Shown piece after piece: positions 1-6,633 of a DNA stretch of 10,372 bases. The stretch's first letter is position 1. Each line of letters begins with the position of its first letter. The position numbers and the translations under genes were made by a program. The notes under the pieces are model-generated. The model was given only the letters and a program-made list of their open reading frames with translations, ran no database searches and was not told the origin of the DNA. The DNA is from Thermoproteota archaeon (GTDB lineage Archaea; Korarchaeota; Korarchaeia; Korarchaeales; Korarchaeaceae): positions 1-10,372 of the forward strand of contig WAOH01000122.1 in the NCBI GenBank assembly GCA_015521385.1, written 5' to 3'.

Positions 1-1
1 G

Positions 2-328
2 ATTGCCAGCTCCCCTATAGCTGTAACGGACGACGAAGTGCTCGCCTTGGGATTCGAGATGATCGGAGTGCCTGCAAAGGTCATCAAGGGCCGCAGGAAT
101 CTGATAAGGTTCTTCAGGGAAAACGAGAGCGAGCTACCACACGTGGTATTCATCAACGAGAGGGTTGCTGAGGAGATAAGAGATTACAGAGAGGATCTTC
201 TGAGGAGAGGCAAGGTCAGCCCGGTGTTCGCGGTAGTACCTGACATGGAAGGTGCGAGAGGTGTGAGATTGAAGGAGCTGGCATCCTTGCTGGCTAGGGC
301 TTTAGGTAGCGAGGAGCTGAAGTTCTGA
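2..328 (+). CDS. atpF: A-type ATP synthase subunit F (5' end outside window)
   Basis: Subunit F sits on the central rotor stalk with D and contacts the catalytic head, where in this family it modulates ATP hydrolysis. The frame is open from base 2 to the TGA at 326-328, giving about 108 residues, close to the family's usual 100-110. The conserved N-terminal block reads IAVTDDEVLALGFEMIGV, matching the family pattern 'kIAVigDedtvlGFrlaGv'. A start at GTG 38 would delete the first strand and its acidic residues, so the true start probably lies just upstream of the window. The middle (HVVFINERVAEEIRDY) and the PVFAVVPD strand also fit the small Rossmann-like fold. It is first in the run visible here, and subunit H follows after 15 bases. 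The family call is firm from both motif and context. The exact start is not visible. Confidence 0.88.
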   Translation: MASSPIAVTDDEVLALGFEMIGVPAKVIKGRRNLIRFFRENESELPHVVFINERVAEEIRDYREDLLRRGKVSPVFAVVPDMEGARGVRLKELASLLARALGSEELKF

Positions 329-331
329 TTG

Positions 332-340
332 TGGGGTGAG
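332..340 (+). promoter_or_regulatory. Ribosome binding site deciding the subunit H start
   Basis: A GGGGTGAG-like Shine-Dalgarno stretch lies just ahead of ATG 344. It supports ATG 344 over the longer TTG at 329, which would place the ribosome binding site inside the coding region. Confidence 0.55.
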
Positions 341-343
341 AGA

Positions 344-655
344 ATGCCGAGATTGGTTGAGGCCATAATGGAGGCCGAGAAGGAGGCTGCTAAAATAATC
401 CAAGAGGCGGAAGAGGAGGCTAAGAGAATAATCGAGGAAGCTGAGGAGGAGGCTAAGAGAATAATCGAGGAAGCCAAGAACACGCCGGTGGAGGTGTCGG
501 TGATGGAAGACATCGAGAAGGAGGTCAGGGAGATCGTGAATAGGGCCAGAGCCAAGGCGGAGGAGTTCAGGAGGGTAGCTTCCGAGAGAATGGATTCGTT
601 GGTAGAGGAGGTCGTGAGGGAGGTGCTTGAGGGTGAGTGGGGAGGAAGTAGTTAG
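344..655 (+). CDS. atpH: A-type ATP synthase subunit H (peripheral stalk coiled coil)
   Basis: Subunit H pairs with subunit E to form the peripheral stalks that link the catalytic head to membrane subunit I and resist rotation. The product is 103 residues from ATG 344, the normal length for the family. Residues about 11-43 are three 11-residue units of the form AEEEAKRIIEE (the first is AEKEAAKIIQE). This hendecad spacing is typical of the right-handed E/H coiled coil. After an NTPVEV break, a second helical, charged region (residues about 60-98) would form the C-terminal part that packs on the E globular domain. There is no signal peptide and no membrane segment. Its 3' end overlaps the probable start of the E gene, so translation of the two is probably coupled. 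The low-complexity sequence alone would be ambiguous, but the position between F and E makes H the best call. Confidence 0.85.
   Translation: MPRLVEAIMEAEKEAAKIIQEAEEEAKRIIEEAEEEAKRIIEEAKNTPVEVSVMEDIEKEVREIVNRARAKAEEFRRVASERMDSLVEEVVREVLEGEWGGSS
374..472 (+). repeat. Three tandem 33-base units coding hendecads in subunit H
   Basis: Units lie at 374-406, 407-439 and 440-472. The second and third differ at only two of 33 bases, both silent (each encodes AEEEAKRIIEE). The first is diverged (AEKEAAKIIQE). The repeat is in frame, so it changes coiled-coil length without disrupting the gene. Confidence 0.9.
619..625 (+). promoter_or_regulatory. Ribosome binding site for subunit E
   Basis: GGAGGTG, a full match to the archaeal 16S 3' end complement, lies 7 bases before GTG 633. 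It sits inside the end of the H gene. A second weaker purine stretch (GGGGAGG, about 638-644) could instead serve GTG 657. Confidence 0.55.
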
Positions 656-1274
656 CGTGGATAGGGATTCCGAGGCCATCGTCAGGGCCATCCTCAAGAT
701 GGCCGAGGACAGGGCCAATGCCATCAGGAGGGAGGCGGAGAAGAGAGCCAAGGAGATCATCGAGTCGGCTCGGAGGGAGGCCGAGGAGATACTGAGATCA
801 AGGAGGGAGAGAGCTGAGAGGGAGATGAGGGAGGAGATAGCGAGGAAGAGAAGCGCAGCTGAGGTGGAGGCGAACCACGTAATTCTAATGACGAAATCCG
901 ACCTGCTGAGGGAATTCTTCAGGAAGGTGCACGAGAAGCTTGCTGCGATAGCCGATGGTCAAGAACCCGGCTGGAATTACGAGGAGATACTGGTTAAGTA
1001 CTCCTTGGAGGGGGCGAACATCCTAGGAGAGAAGGAAGTGGTCCTAATGGGCAGGGAGAAGGACAGGGCCCTGCTCGAGAAGGTCGCGAAGAGATTGGGT
1101 GAGAAGGGGATAAAAGCCTCCGTTGATGAGAGGACTGTTCCGGTCATTGGAGGTGTCGTAGTGAGGGATAATCGGGATGAGAGGAGGTACTACAACACCT
1201 TCGATGGCAGGCTGAGGGCCTACAGGGAGGCCAAGGAGATAGAGATAATAGGTAGGTTGTTTGAGGGGGTGTAA
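633..1274 (+). CDS. atpE: A-type ATP synthase subunit E (peripheral stalk)
   Basis: Subunit E forms the peripheral stalk with H and caps the catalytic B subunit through its C-terminal globular domain. From GTG 633 it has 213 residues (family usually about 185-210). Residues about 15-85 are a highly charged helix with hendecad-like spacing (REAEKRAKEII, then ESARREAEEIL), matching the repeats in H. The C-terminal domain carries the family signature: GGVVV at about 173-177, NTFDGRL at about 188-194, and the closing GRLFEGV. Start choice: GTG 633 has an ideal ribosome binding site 7 bases upstream. GTG 657 is a reasonable alternative giving 205 residues and avoiding most of the 23-base overlap with H. 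TTG 627 is too close to the ribosome binding site. The gene stops 2 bases before the start of A, consistent with coupled translation. Confidence 0.93.
   Translation: MSGEEVVSVDRDSEAIVRAILKMAEDRANAIRREAEKRAKEIIESARREAEEILRSRRERAEREMREEIARKRSAAEVEANHVILMTKSDLLREFFRKVHEKLAAIADGQEPGWNYEEILVKYSLEGANILGEKEVVLMGREKDRALLEKVAKRLGEKGIKASVDERTVPVIGGVVVRDNRDERRYYNTFDGRLRAYREAKEIEIIGRLFEGV
1265..1271 (+). promoter_or_regulatory. Ribosome binding site supporting the TTG start of subunit A
   Basis: GGGGGTG lies five bases ahead of TTG 1277. An in-frame TGA at 1262-1264 blocks any longer start and no ATG or GTG intervenes, so TTG 1277 is the earliest possible start. Confidence 0.6.
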
Positions 1275-1276
1275 GC

Positions 1277-3064
1277 TTGTCCGAGTTGGTTTACGAGGGT
1301 AAGGGCGTTATCGTCCACATAAAGGGTCCCGTTGTAGAAGCCGAGGGTATGAGGGGAGCGAAGATCAGGGAGGTCGTGTACGTCGGAGAGGAGAGGCTCA
1401 TAGGCGAGATCGTCAGGATAGAGGGAGACAAGGCGATAATACAGGTCTACGAGCCCACTGGAGGAGTGAAGGCCGGTGAGCCCGTCGAGAGGACAGGAGA
1501 GCCTCTCTCGGCCGAGTTGGGTCCTGGACTTCTGGGTCAGGTTCTCGACGGGCTGGGCAGGCCTCTAGAGGTGATAGCCGAGAAGGCGGGAGGCCCATTC
1601 ATTACGAGGGGGATCAAGGCGCCTACCCTTCCTAGGGATAAGAAGTGGCAGTGGACTCCCCTAGTCAAGCCCGGGGATGATGTCGTCGCGGGGGATGTCC
1701 TCGGAACCGTTCCAGAGGGCTCTGTTACGCACAAAATAATGCTTCCCCCGACCATAGAGAAGGCAAAGGTCGTGGAGGTCCTCCCCGAGGGAGACTACAC
1801 CATAGAGGAGCCTGTGGTGGTGGTCGAGCACATAGGCGGTAAGGAAGAGGTGAAGATGTATCACAAGTGGCCCGTCAGGACACCCAGACCCTTCAGGGAG
1901 AAGCTGGCTCCCGTGGAACTCTTGGTAACTGGGCAGAGAGTGATAGACACGTTCTTCCCGATAGTCAAGGGGGGAACCTCGGCGGTACCCGGAGGATTCG
2001 GCACGGGTAAGACTGTGACCCTACACCAGATATCGAAGTGGGCCGACGCTGACGTCGTGGTCTACGTGGGTTGCGGGGAGAGAGGCAACGAGATGACGGA
2101 CCTGCTTCACACCTTCCCGAAGCTGGTCGATCCCAAGAGCGGGAAGCCTCTGCTAGAGAGGAGCGTCCTCATAGCCAACACCAGCAACATGCCCGTACCC
2201 GCTAGGGAGGCCAGCATATTCATGGGGATCACCTACGCTGAGTACTACAGGGACATGGGGCTCCACGTCGTCCTCACGGCGGATTCCACCTCCAGGTGGG
2301 CCGAGGCATTGAGGGAGCTGAGCTCCAGGCTTGAGGAGATTCCGTCTGAGAGGGGATATCCAGCCTATCTACCTGACTACATAGCTTCGTTCTACGAAAG
2401 GGCCGGTAGGATAAAGGTTCAGGGTAAGAGAGATGAGCTGGGATCCGTCGCCGTCATAGGGGCGGTGAGTCCATCCGGAGGAGACCTGAACGAGCCCGTC
2501 ACGCAGCACACGATGAGGTACGTGGGTGCCTTCTGGGCTCTGGACAAGGATCTGGCGTTTAAGAGGCACTTCCCGTCCATAAACTGGCTAAGGAGCTTCT
2601 CAAAGTACACTGGCGGATTGAGGGAGTGGTGGATCGAGAACACGGGCCATGACATGATGGCTTACAGGGACAAGGCGATGGCTCTCCTGCAGAGAGCTTC
2701 CAGCTTGGAGGAGGTAGCCAGAGTCGTCGGAGAGGCTGCTCTCTCCGATGAGAACAGGCTGGTGCTCCTGTCCGCCGAGCTAATCAAGGAGGGATTCCTG
2801 GTTCAGAATGCCTATCACGAGGTGGACACCTACTGCTCTCCGAAGAAGCAGGCCCTGCTTCTGAAGACGCTGCTGGAGTTCTACGACAGGGCCAGGCCCA
2901 TGATAGACGCGGGAGTTCCCATATCTAGAATAGCCGAGATGAAGTCACTGGGTCTCCTCAGGAGGCTCAAGTTCGTGCCCGAGGAGGAGTTCGAGAACGC
3001 CGTCAAGGAAGCCATAGCTCAGCTGGAGGCCGAGATATCTTCCCTACTTGCGGAGGTGAGATGA
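1277..3064 (+). CDS. atpA: A-type ATP synthase catalytic subunit A
   Basis: Subunit A is the catalytic subunit. Three copies alternate with B in the A3B3 head to make or hydrolyse ATP at the cytoplasmic face. The product has 595 residues, the normal length. In order: an N-terminal beta-barrel (about 8-75); the A-specific 'non-homologous region' (about 110-195); the nucleotide-binding domain with P-loop GGFGTGKT (239-246), the GCGERGNEM loop with catalytic Glu268, ADSTSRWAEALRE (335-347), and the alpha/beta ATPase signature PSINWLRSFS (433-442); then a helical C-terminal domain. The P-loop is GGFGTGKT instead of the GPFGSGKT familiar from Pyrococcus and Thermus. No intein interrupts the P-loop, a known intein site in some archaeal A genes. 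It starts at TTG and ends at TGA 3062-3064, with the B start codon one base later. Confidence 0.98.
   Translation: MSELVYEGKGVIVHIKGPVVEAEGMRGAKIREVVYVGEERLIGEIVRIEGDKAIIQVYEPTGGVKAGEPVERTGEPLSAELGPGLLGQVLDGLGRPLEVIAEKAGGPFITRGIKAPTLPRDKKWQWTPLVKPGDDVVAGDVLGTVPEGSVTHKIMLPPTIEKAKVVEVLPEGDYTIEEPVVVVEHIGGKEEVKMYHKWPVRTPRPFREKLAPVELLVTGQRVIDTFFPIVKGGTSAVPGGFGTGKTVTLHQISKWADADVVVYVGCGERGNEMTDLLHTFPKLVDPKSGKPLLERSVLIANTSNMPVPAREASIFMGITYAEYYRDMGLHVVLTADSTSRWAEALRELSSRLEEIPSERGYPAYLPDYIASFYERAGRIKVQGKRDELGSVAVIGAVSPSGGDLNEPVTQHTMRYVGAFWALDKDLAFKRHFPSINWLRSFSKYTGGLREWWIENTGHDMMAYRDKAMALLQRASSLEEVARVVGEAALSDENRLVLLSAELIKEGFLVQNAYHEVDTYCSPKKQALLLKTLLEFYDRARPMIDAGVPISRIAEMKSLGLLRRLKFVPEEEFENAVKEAIAQLEAEISSLLAEVR
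3052..3059 (+). promoter_or_regulatory. Ribosome binding site for subunit B
   Basis: GGAGGTGA, a perfect archaeal Shine-Dalgarno, lies six bases before ATG 3066 within the last codons of A. It fixes the B start and indicates coupled A-B translation, as expected for a 3:3 complex. Confidence 0.7.
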
Positions 3065-3065
3065 T

Positions 3066-4472
3066 ATGTCCGTGTATGGTCTGACTTACAAGGGGATTGA
3101 CCAGGTCAAGGGACCCCTCGTGATAATGAGGGGAGTTCCGGGAGCCGCATACGAGGAAGTGGTCAGGATATACTCGGAGGACGGTAGGGAGTGGTTCGGC
3201 CAGGTCTTGGAGGCTGGAAGGGATAAGGTGGTCATACAGGTGCTGGGAGACACGGAGGGGCTAGATTCCAACGCCATGGTCAAGTTCACCGGCTCCACCC
3301 TCAAGATCCCTGTGTCCGATGAGATGCTAGGCAGGGTGTTCAACGGCGCGGGCGAGCCGATAGACGGCGGTCCTAAGATAAGGGCGGACGACTTCAGGGA
3401 CATTAACGGCGCCCCCATAAACCCGGCCAAGAGGGACTACCCAGATGAGTTCATAGAGACGGGTATATCCGCCATCGACGGGATGTTGAGCTTGGTTAGG
3501 GGTCAGAAGCTCCCGATCTTCTCCGAGTCGGGATTACCTCACAATGAAGTGGCCGCTCAGGTGGCGAGGCAGGCGGTGGTTCCAGGGAAGGCGGAGAGGT
3601 TCTCTATAGTATTCGCGGCCATTGGTCTGAAGTACGATGACGTTCTCTTCTTCAGGAGGCAGTTCGAGGAGTTTGGAGCGCTGAGCAGATCCGTGCTCTT
3701 CCTCAACTTGGCAAACGACCCCGTCATAGAGAGAATAACCACACCGAGAGTGGCCCTGACCGCCGCTGAGTACCTGGCGTTCGATCTGGGTATGGATGTC
3801 CTGGTCATAATCACGGACATGACCAACTACTGCGAGGCCCTCAGGGAGCTCAGCTCCGCCAGGGAGGAGGTACCCAGCAGGAAGGGATATCCCGGTTACA
3901 TGTACAGCGACCTAGCTAGCATCTACGAGAGGGCCGGGAGGATCATAGGGAGGCCGGGCTCGATCACCTTCATGCCTATACTGACGATGCCCGGCGGGGA
4001 CCTCACCCACCCCATACCCGACCTCACTGGCTACATAACTGAGGGTCAGATATTCCTGGACCTGGACCTCCACAACAGGGGTATCTATCCGCCTATCAAC
4101 GTTCTGCCGAGTCTTAGCAGGTTGATGAAAGACGGCATAGGTCCGGGGAAGACCAGGGAGGACCACAAGGAGGTCTCTGACCAGCTTTACGCGGCCTACA
4201 GCCAAGGTACCAAGGCCAGGGAGCTCGTCCAGATAGTCGGTGAGGCTGGACTGAGCCCAAGGGAAAAGTTGTACTTGGAGTTCGCTAGGAGGTTCGAGAG
4301 GGAGTTCGTGGCGCAAGGCTTCAGGGAGAGGAGGAGTATCGAGGAGACGCTGGACATAGCCTGGGACATACTGTCCATACTGCCCGAGGCTGAGCTGACG
4401 AGGATAAGCGAGAAGACCCTCAACAAGTTCCACCCGAAGAGGAGGATCGCGGCCCGGGCAGAGGGTGAGTGA
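3066..4472 (+). CDS. atpB: A-type ATP synthase regulatory subunit B
   Basis: Subunit B is the non-catalytic nucleotide-binding subunit of the A3B3 hexamer and supplies residues to the catalytic site at the A-B interface. At 468 residues it has the usual length. The N-terminal barrel (about 8-80) is followed by the nucleotide-binding fold. The Walker A position is replaced by FSESGLPHNE (152-161), the degenerate loop diagnostic of B. Further family blocks are DMTNYCEALRE (251-261), KGYPGYMYSDLASIYERAGR (273-292), and the alpha/beta ATPase signature PPINVLPSLS (342-351). The C-terminal helical domain ends in a basic tail (HPKRRIAARAEGE). The gene is intact. It follows A by one base, and its stop region overlaps the first possible D starts, so it belongs to the same transcript. 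Identification is secure. Confidence 0.98.
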   Translation: MSVYGLTYKGIDQVKGPLVIMRGVPGAAYEEVVRIYSEDGREWFGQVLEAGRDKVVIQVLGDTEGLDSNAMVKFTGSTLKIPVSDEMLGRVFNGAGEPIDGGPKIRADDFRDINGAPINPAKRDYPDEFIETGISAIDGMLSLVRGQKLPIFSESGLPHNEVAAQVARQAVVPGKAERFSIVFAAIGLKYDDVLFFRRQFEEFGALSRSVLFLNLANDPVIERITTPRVALTAAEYLAFDLGMDVLVIITDMTNYCEALRELSSAREEVPSRKGYPGYMYSDLASIYERAGRIIGRPGSITFMPILTMPGGDLTHPIPDLTGYITEGQIFLDLDLHNRGIYPPINVLPSLSRLMKDGIGPGKTREDHKEVSDQLYAAYSQGTKARELVQIVGEAGLSPREKLYLEFARRFEREFVAQGFRERRSIEETLDIAWDILSILPEAELTRISEKTLNKFHPKRRIAARAEGE

Positions 4473-4474
4473 TA

Positions 4475-5092
4475 GTGAGCTTCCGCTCCGTGGGGAGAGT
4501 ACTCCCCACCAAAGGATTTTTGATCCGCTTGAGAGAGAGAACTCGCCTCCTCCGCTCCGGTGTCGATGCCCTAAAGATGAAGAGGGATCAGCTCGTCAAG
4601 GAGAGTCAGAATCTGCTTCCAGATCTGAGGAAGAGGAACGAAATTGAGAAGAAGCTGGAGGAAGCTTACAAGCTTCTCAGGCTGGCCTACGCTGCCGCGG
4701 GACCCGATGAGATGAGAAAGGCTGCCCTGCTAACGATGCCCCTACTCACGGAAATGAAGGTTAGGAGCGTCATAGGGGTTGAGATACCGGAGATAAGTAT
4801 GAGGGAATTCGCCTTGGCCACATCCCCTTCACTGAATGCTGTGGTGATCGCAGCTGCTAGGAAGTTCTCGGAGGCCATCAAGGAGCTCATGCCTCTAGTT
4901 AACTCAGAGGCCAAGTTCGAGAGGCTGGCAGCGGCCCTAGCCGACACCATGAGGAAGGTGAACGCCCTAGAGAAGATAATAATCCCGGACCATGAGGCAG
5001 CCATCAAGTACATTGAGGAGGCACTGGAGGAGGACGCTTTAGAAGAGTTCCTCCGTGTGAAGAAGTATAGACAGTTGAAGAGAGGTGCTTGA
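4475..5092 (+). CDS. atpD: A-type ATP synthase subunit D (central rotor shaft)
   Basis: Subunit D is the long antiparallel coiled-coil shaft that rotates inside A3B3 and connects, with F and C, to the c-ring. From GTG 4475 the product has 205 residues (family about 200-215). The N-terminal helix (LIRLRERTRLLRSGVDALKM, then KRDQLVKES) and the C-terminal helix (NALEKIIIPDHEAAIKYIEE, then ALEEDALEEFLRVKK) carry the family's conserved pattern. Between them is a variable, partly hydrophobic middle. Start choice: GTG 4475 has GGGTGA at 4463-4468 with 6-base spacing. GTG 4469 overlaps the B stop but leaves no spacing for the ribosome binding site. The N-terminal segment SFRSVGRVLPTKG aligns roughly with the usual VxPTkxeLlrLr start. 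It overlaps the start region of C by a few bases. Confidence 0.93.
   Translation: MSFRSVGRVLPTKGFLIRLRERTRLLRSGVDALKMKRDQLVKESQNLLPDLRKRNEIEKKLEEAYKLLRLAYAAAGPDEMRKAALLTMPLLTEMKVRSVIGVEIPEISMREFALATSPSLNAVVIAAARKFSEAIKELMPLVNSEAKFERLAAALADTMRKVNALEKIIIPDHEAAIKYIEEALEEDALEEFLRVKKYRQLKRGA
5081..5087 (+). promoter_or_regulatory. Ribosome binding site deciding the subunit C start
   Basis: AGAGGTG lies seven bases before ATG 5095, favouring that codon over TTG 5089, which is only one base from the site. Confidence 0.55.
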
Positions 5093-5094
5093 AG

Positions 5095-6135
5095 ATGCTG
5101 AAGAGAGCCAAGGAGAAGTACCTAGTAGTCAGGACGCATGGCCTGAAATCCCACCTGATAGATCCCGAGGACATAAGGTCTTGGGTCTTCGTTGAGAGTG
5201 ATGAGAGCCTGTTTGAGAAGTTATCGCCGACCCTCTATGGTAGCTTCTTCGAAGGGCCGGAAGACCTGAGCAATGTGGCCAAGGTGGAGGACGTTTGCAT
5301 CAAAGTCAATTCCTTCAGGGCCAGAAGGATCATCTCCCTCTCTAGGGGCACTAGGATCGAGGGTTTGATCACCACATTCATGAGCAAGTACGACATAGAG
5401 AACCTCAGGAGAATAGTGTTCTCCCTACTCTTCGGGAGGAAGATGGAAGAGCTGAGACTACTTCCAGTCAGGTTCGGGGTAATCGATGTGGATAAGCTCT
5501 CCAAGGCCAGAAGGTTCGAGGATCTACTTGAGATGCTTGATGATAAGAGGTTAAAGAGGCTCCTCTCGACATGGCTCAGCGGGAGTCGTGAGGTTACCGA
5601 GATAGATCTGGCCCTCGACAGATACTACATAGATAAGCTCTTCTCGCACCTCAAGGATATAAAGGCTGGAAAGCAGTCCCCTATCTACCAGATAGTCTAT
5701 TCCTATGCCGAGAACGTGTTCCTTAGGACCCTACTAAAGGCGAAGTACTTAGAGGTGGACAGGGAGCTGTTATCGAAGGCGTTCCACAGGATACCCTTCA
5801 AGAGACTGCTCGCGATCTCGGAGAAAACGGAGACGCTGCCCGAGTTCCTAGACGAGCTCGTCAACCTATCACCATACAAGGCCCTGTCGGTCGAGATCAG
5901 GGAGGCCTTGAGGGAGGTAGGTGAGCCTTGGGTGATCGAGCACGTTATCGGGAAGAGGACCTACACGGATGCCTTGAGAATCTCCCTCAAGGGATCCATG
6001 ACGCTAGCATACATAATCATGTACTTAGTGACCTCGGAGTGGGAATCCCAGAGTATAAAGACCGTCCTGCTTGGCAGGGCGAGCAAGGTCAATCCGGAGG
6101 TATTGTACAGCCTACTTGCCCCCCCATCAGGGTAA
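5095..6135 (+). CDS. atpC: A-type ATP synthase subunit C (rotor-to-c-ring socket, AC39/V-type d family)
   Basis: Subunit C is the funnel-shaped socket that joins the D/F shaft to the top of the c-ring. The product has 346 residues from ATG 5095, in the family's 330-370 range. It is all-helical, with no membrane segments and no signal peptide. It shows the loosely repeated three-part pattern of the AC39 family: segments such as YDIENLRRIVFSLLFGRK, ALDRYYIDKLFSHLKDIK, and the C-terminal block around EPWVIEHVIGKRTYTDALRI followed by ITSEW-like VTSEWESQSIKTVLLGRASK. The conserved 'YD..NL' near position 100 and the late 'E..ni..i..gk' style block support the call. It is the last gene of the plus-strand operon. 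In euryarchaeal operons remembered from the literature, C lies before A, so its position after D is unusual. Confidence rests on motifs plus context. Confidence 0.9.
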   Translation: MLKRAKEKYLVVRTHGLKSHLIDPEDIRSWVFVESDESLFEKLSPTLYGSFFEGPEDLSNVAKVEDVCIKVNSFRARRIISLSRGTRIEGLITTFMSKYDIENLRRIVFSLLFGRKMEELRLLPVRFGVIDVDKLSKARRFEDLLEMLDDKRLKRLLSTWLSGSREVTEIDLALDRYYIDKLFSHLKDIKAGKQSPIYQIVYSYAENVFLRTLLKAKYLEVDRELLSKAFHRIPFKRLLAISEKTETLPEFLDELVNLSPYKALSVEIREALREVGEPWVIEHVIGKRTYTDALRISLKGSMTLAYIIMYLVTSEWESQSIKTVLLGRASKVNPEVLYSLLAPPSG

Positions 6136-6162
6136 AAGGCCCTTTTCACCTTTCTTTTTAGT
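6136..6162 (+). terminator. T-rich terminator of the F-H-E-A-B-D-C operon
   Basis: Right after the subunit C stop, the plus strand runs CCTTTTCACCTTTCTTTTTA (6141-6160). Archaeal transcription commonly ends at such T-rich tracts without a hairpin. The downstream convergent genes make a stop here functionally sensible. Confidence 0.6.
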
Positions 6163-6183
6163 GATTTGGGTTAGGCACCCATC
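6163..6183. other. Small inverted repeat between convergent operons
   Basis: TGGGT (6167-6171) and ACCCA (6177-6181) form a 5-base stem with a 5-base loop. An alternative pairing adds GAT/ATC (6163-6165 with 6181-6183) around a two-base bulge. It lies between the two convergent stops and could help end transcription from either side. It is short enough to be chance. Confidence 0.25.
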
Positions 6184-6238
6184 GATTTGGGGGGTCCTTG
6201 GGATCTTTGGAATTTAGAAAATAGAGAGGAGTTCCCCC

Positions 6239-6559
6239 TCATATGAGGAGGAATGCGACCAACAGCCCGTAAACAGCCACTCCCTCAGCGAGACCTCCTA
6301 ATATGAGCACCTGAGTGAATGCGTTGGGATTCTCTGCCAGTAACGCGCTACCTCCTATGGCAACTCCGTAGAGTCCGATTCCTGCTCCTATGGTGCTACC
6401 GAGCACGGCTAGAGCGGCTCCTATGTATTTAAGCCCGGAGCCCTCCTGAGGTGCCTCCTGAGGTGCGGCAGCTACCCCTATAACGGTCATTGGAATCAGG
6501 ATCAGGGGAAGTCCCAAGATTACGTAGGAAAGCATCTTCTTGGTCTTCATGCTCACCAT
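6239..6559 (-). CDS. atpK: A-type ATP synthase subunit K (c-ring proteolipid) with N-terminal signal sequence
   Basis: Subunit K forms the membrane c-ring whose rotation is driven by ion flow. The product has 106 residues. Residues 1-9 are basic, 11-31 hydrophobic, and VAAAPQ (29-34) looks like a signal peptidase site. The mature part is then a single two-helix hairpin: helix 1 about 44-74 (GSTIGAGIGLYGVAIGG), a polar loop ENPNAF, and helix 2 about 81-106 with the essential carboxylate Glu92 in GGLAEGVAVYG. Helix 1 has Leu63 where Na+-type rings have Gln, and Gly93 follows the Glu where they have Ser/Thr, so H+ coupling is more likely (inference). The ribosome binding site AGGGTGATC (6570-6562) lies just upstream. 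ATG 6559 is taken as start; GTG 6556 or ATG 6550 are possible. It lies downstream of subunit I on the same strand. Confidence 0.93.
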   Translation of the reverse strand: MVSMKTKKMLSYVILGLPLILIPMTVIGVAAAPQEAPQEGSGLKYIGAALAVLGSTIGAGIGLYGVAIGGSALLAENPNAFTQVLILGGLAEGVAVYGLLVAFLLI

Positions 6560-6615
6560 ACGATCACCCTTGGATATCGGGGTCTCCTAGGGCCACCGGA
6601 TGTGTGGAGATGGGG

Positions 6616-6630
6616 TAATTAAAAAATTTG
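6616..6630 (-). promoter_or_regulatory. T-run after subunit I: possible terminator and/or TATA box for subunit K
   Basis: On the minus strand, just past the tandem stop TGATAA of subunit I, the sequence reads CAAATTTTTTAATTA. Six Ts suit archaeal termination. TTTTTTAATT also resembles an archaeal TATA box and would place a start site near 6595, about 35 bases upstream of the K ATG. Either role, or both, would let K be expressed at a different level from I. Confidence 0.4.
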
Positions 6631-6633
6631 TTA

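Noticed and set aside
374..472. Short tandem repeat considered as a CRISPR-like or intergenic repeat array
   Set aside because: The units are directly adjacent without spacers, in frame, and code the expected coiled-coil hendecads.
184..760. Minus-strand open frames with repeated Ser/Leu/Ile-rich hydrophobic segments (SSIILLASSSAS-like)
   Set aside because: They are the antisense image of the H/E coiled-coil codons (GAG/GAA/AAG). They have no ribosome binding site and lie wholly inside well-supported plus-strand genes.
1991..2014. Possible intein insertion at the subunit A P-loop
   Set aside because: Protein sequence runs straight through the loop at normal length, so there is no insertion.
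3912..4433. 173-residue open frame on the minus strand
   Set aside because: It is a shadow of subunit B, whose family motifs continue uninterrupted through the same region.
4465..4647. 60-residue plus-strand frame at the B-D junction
   Set aside because: It is out of frame with subunit D, which is strongly conserved from 4475, and it shows no family features.
6136..6238. Small RNA or tRNA in the convergent gap
   Set aside because: No cloverleaf or other strong fold can be drawn. Only a T-tract and one short inverted repeat are visible.
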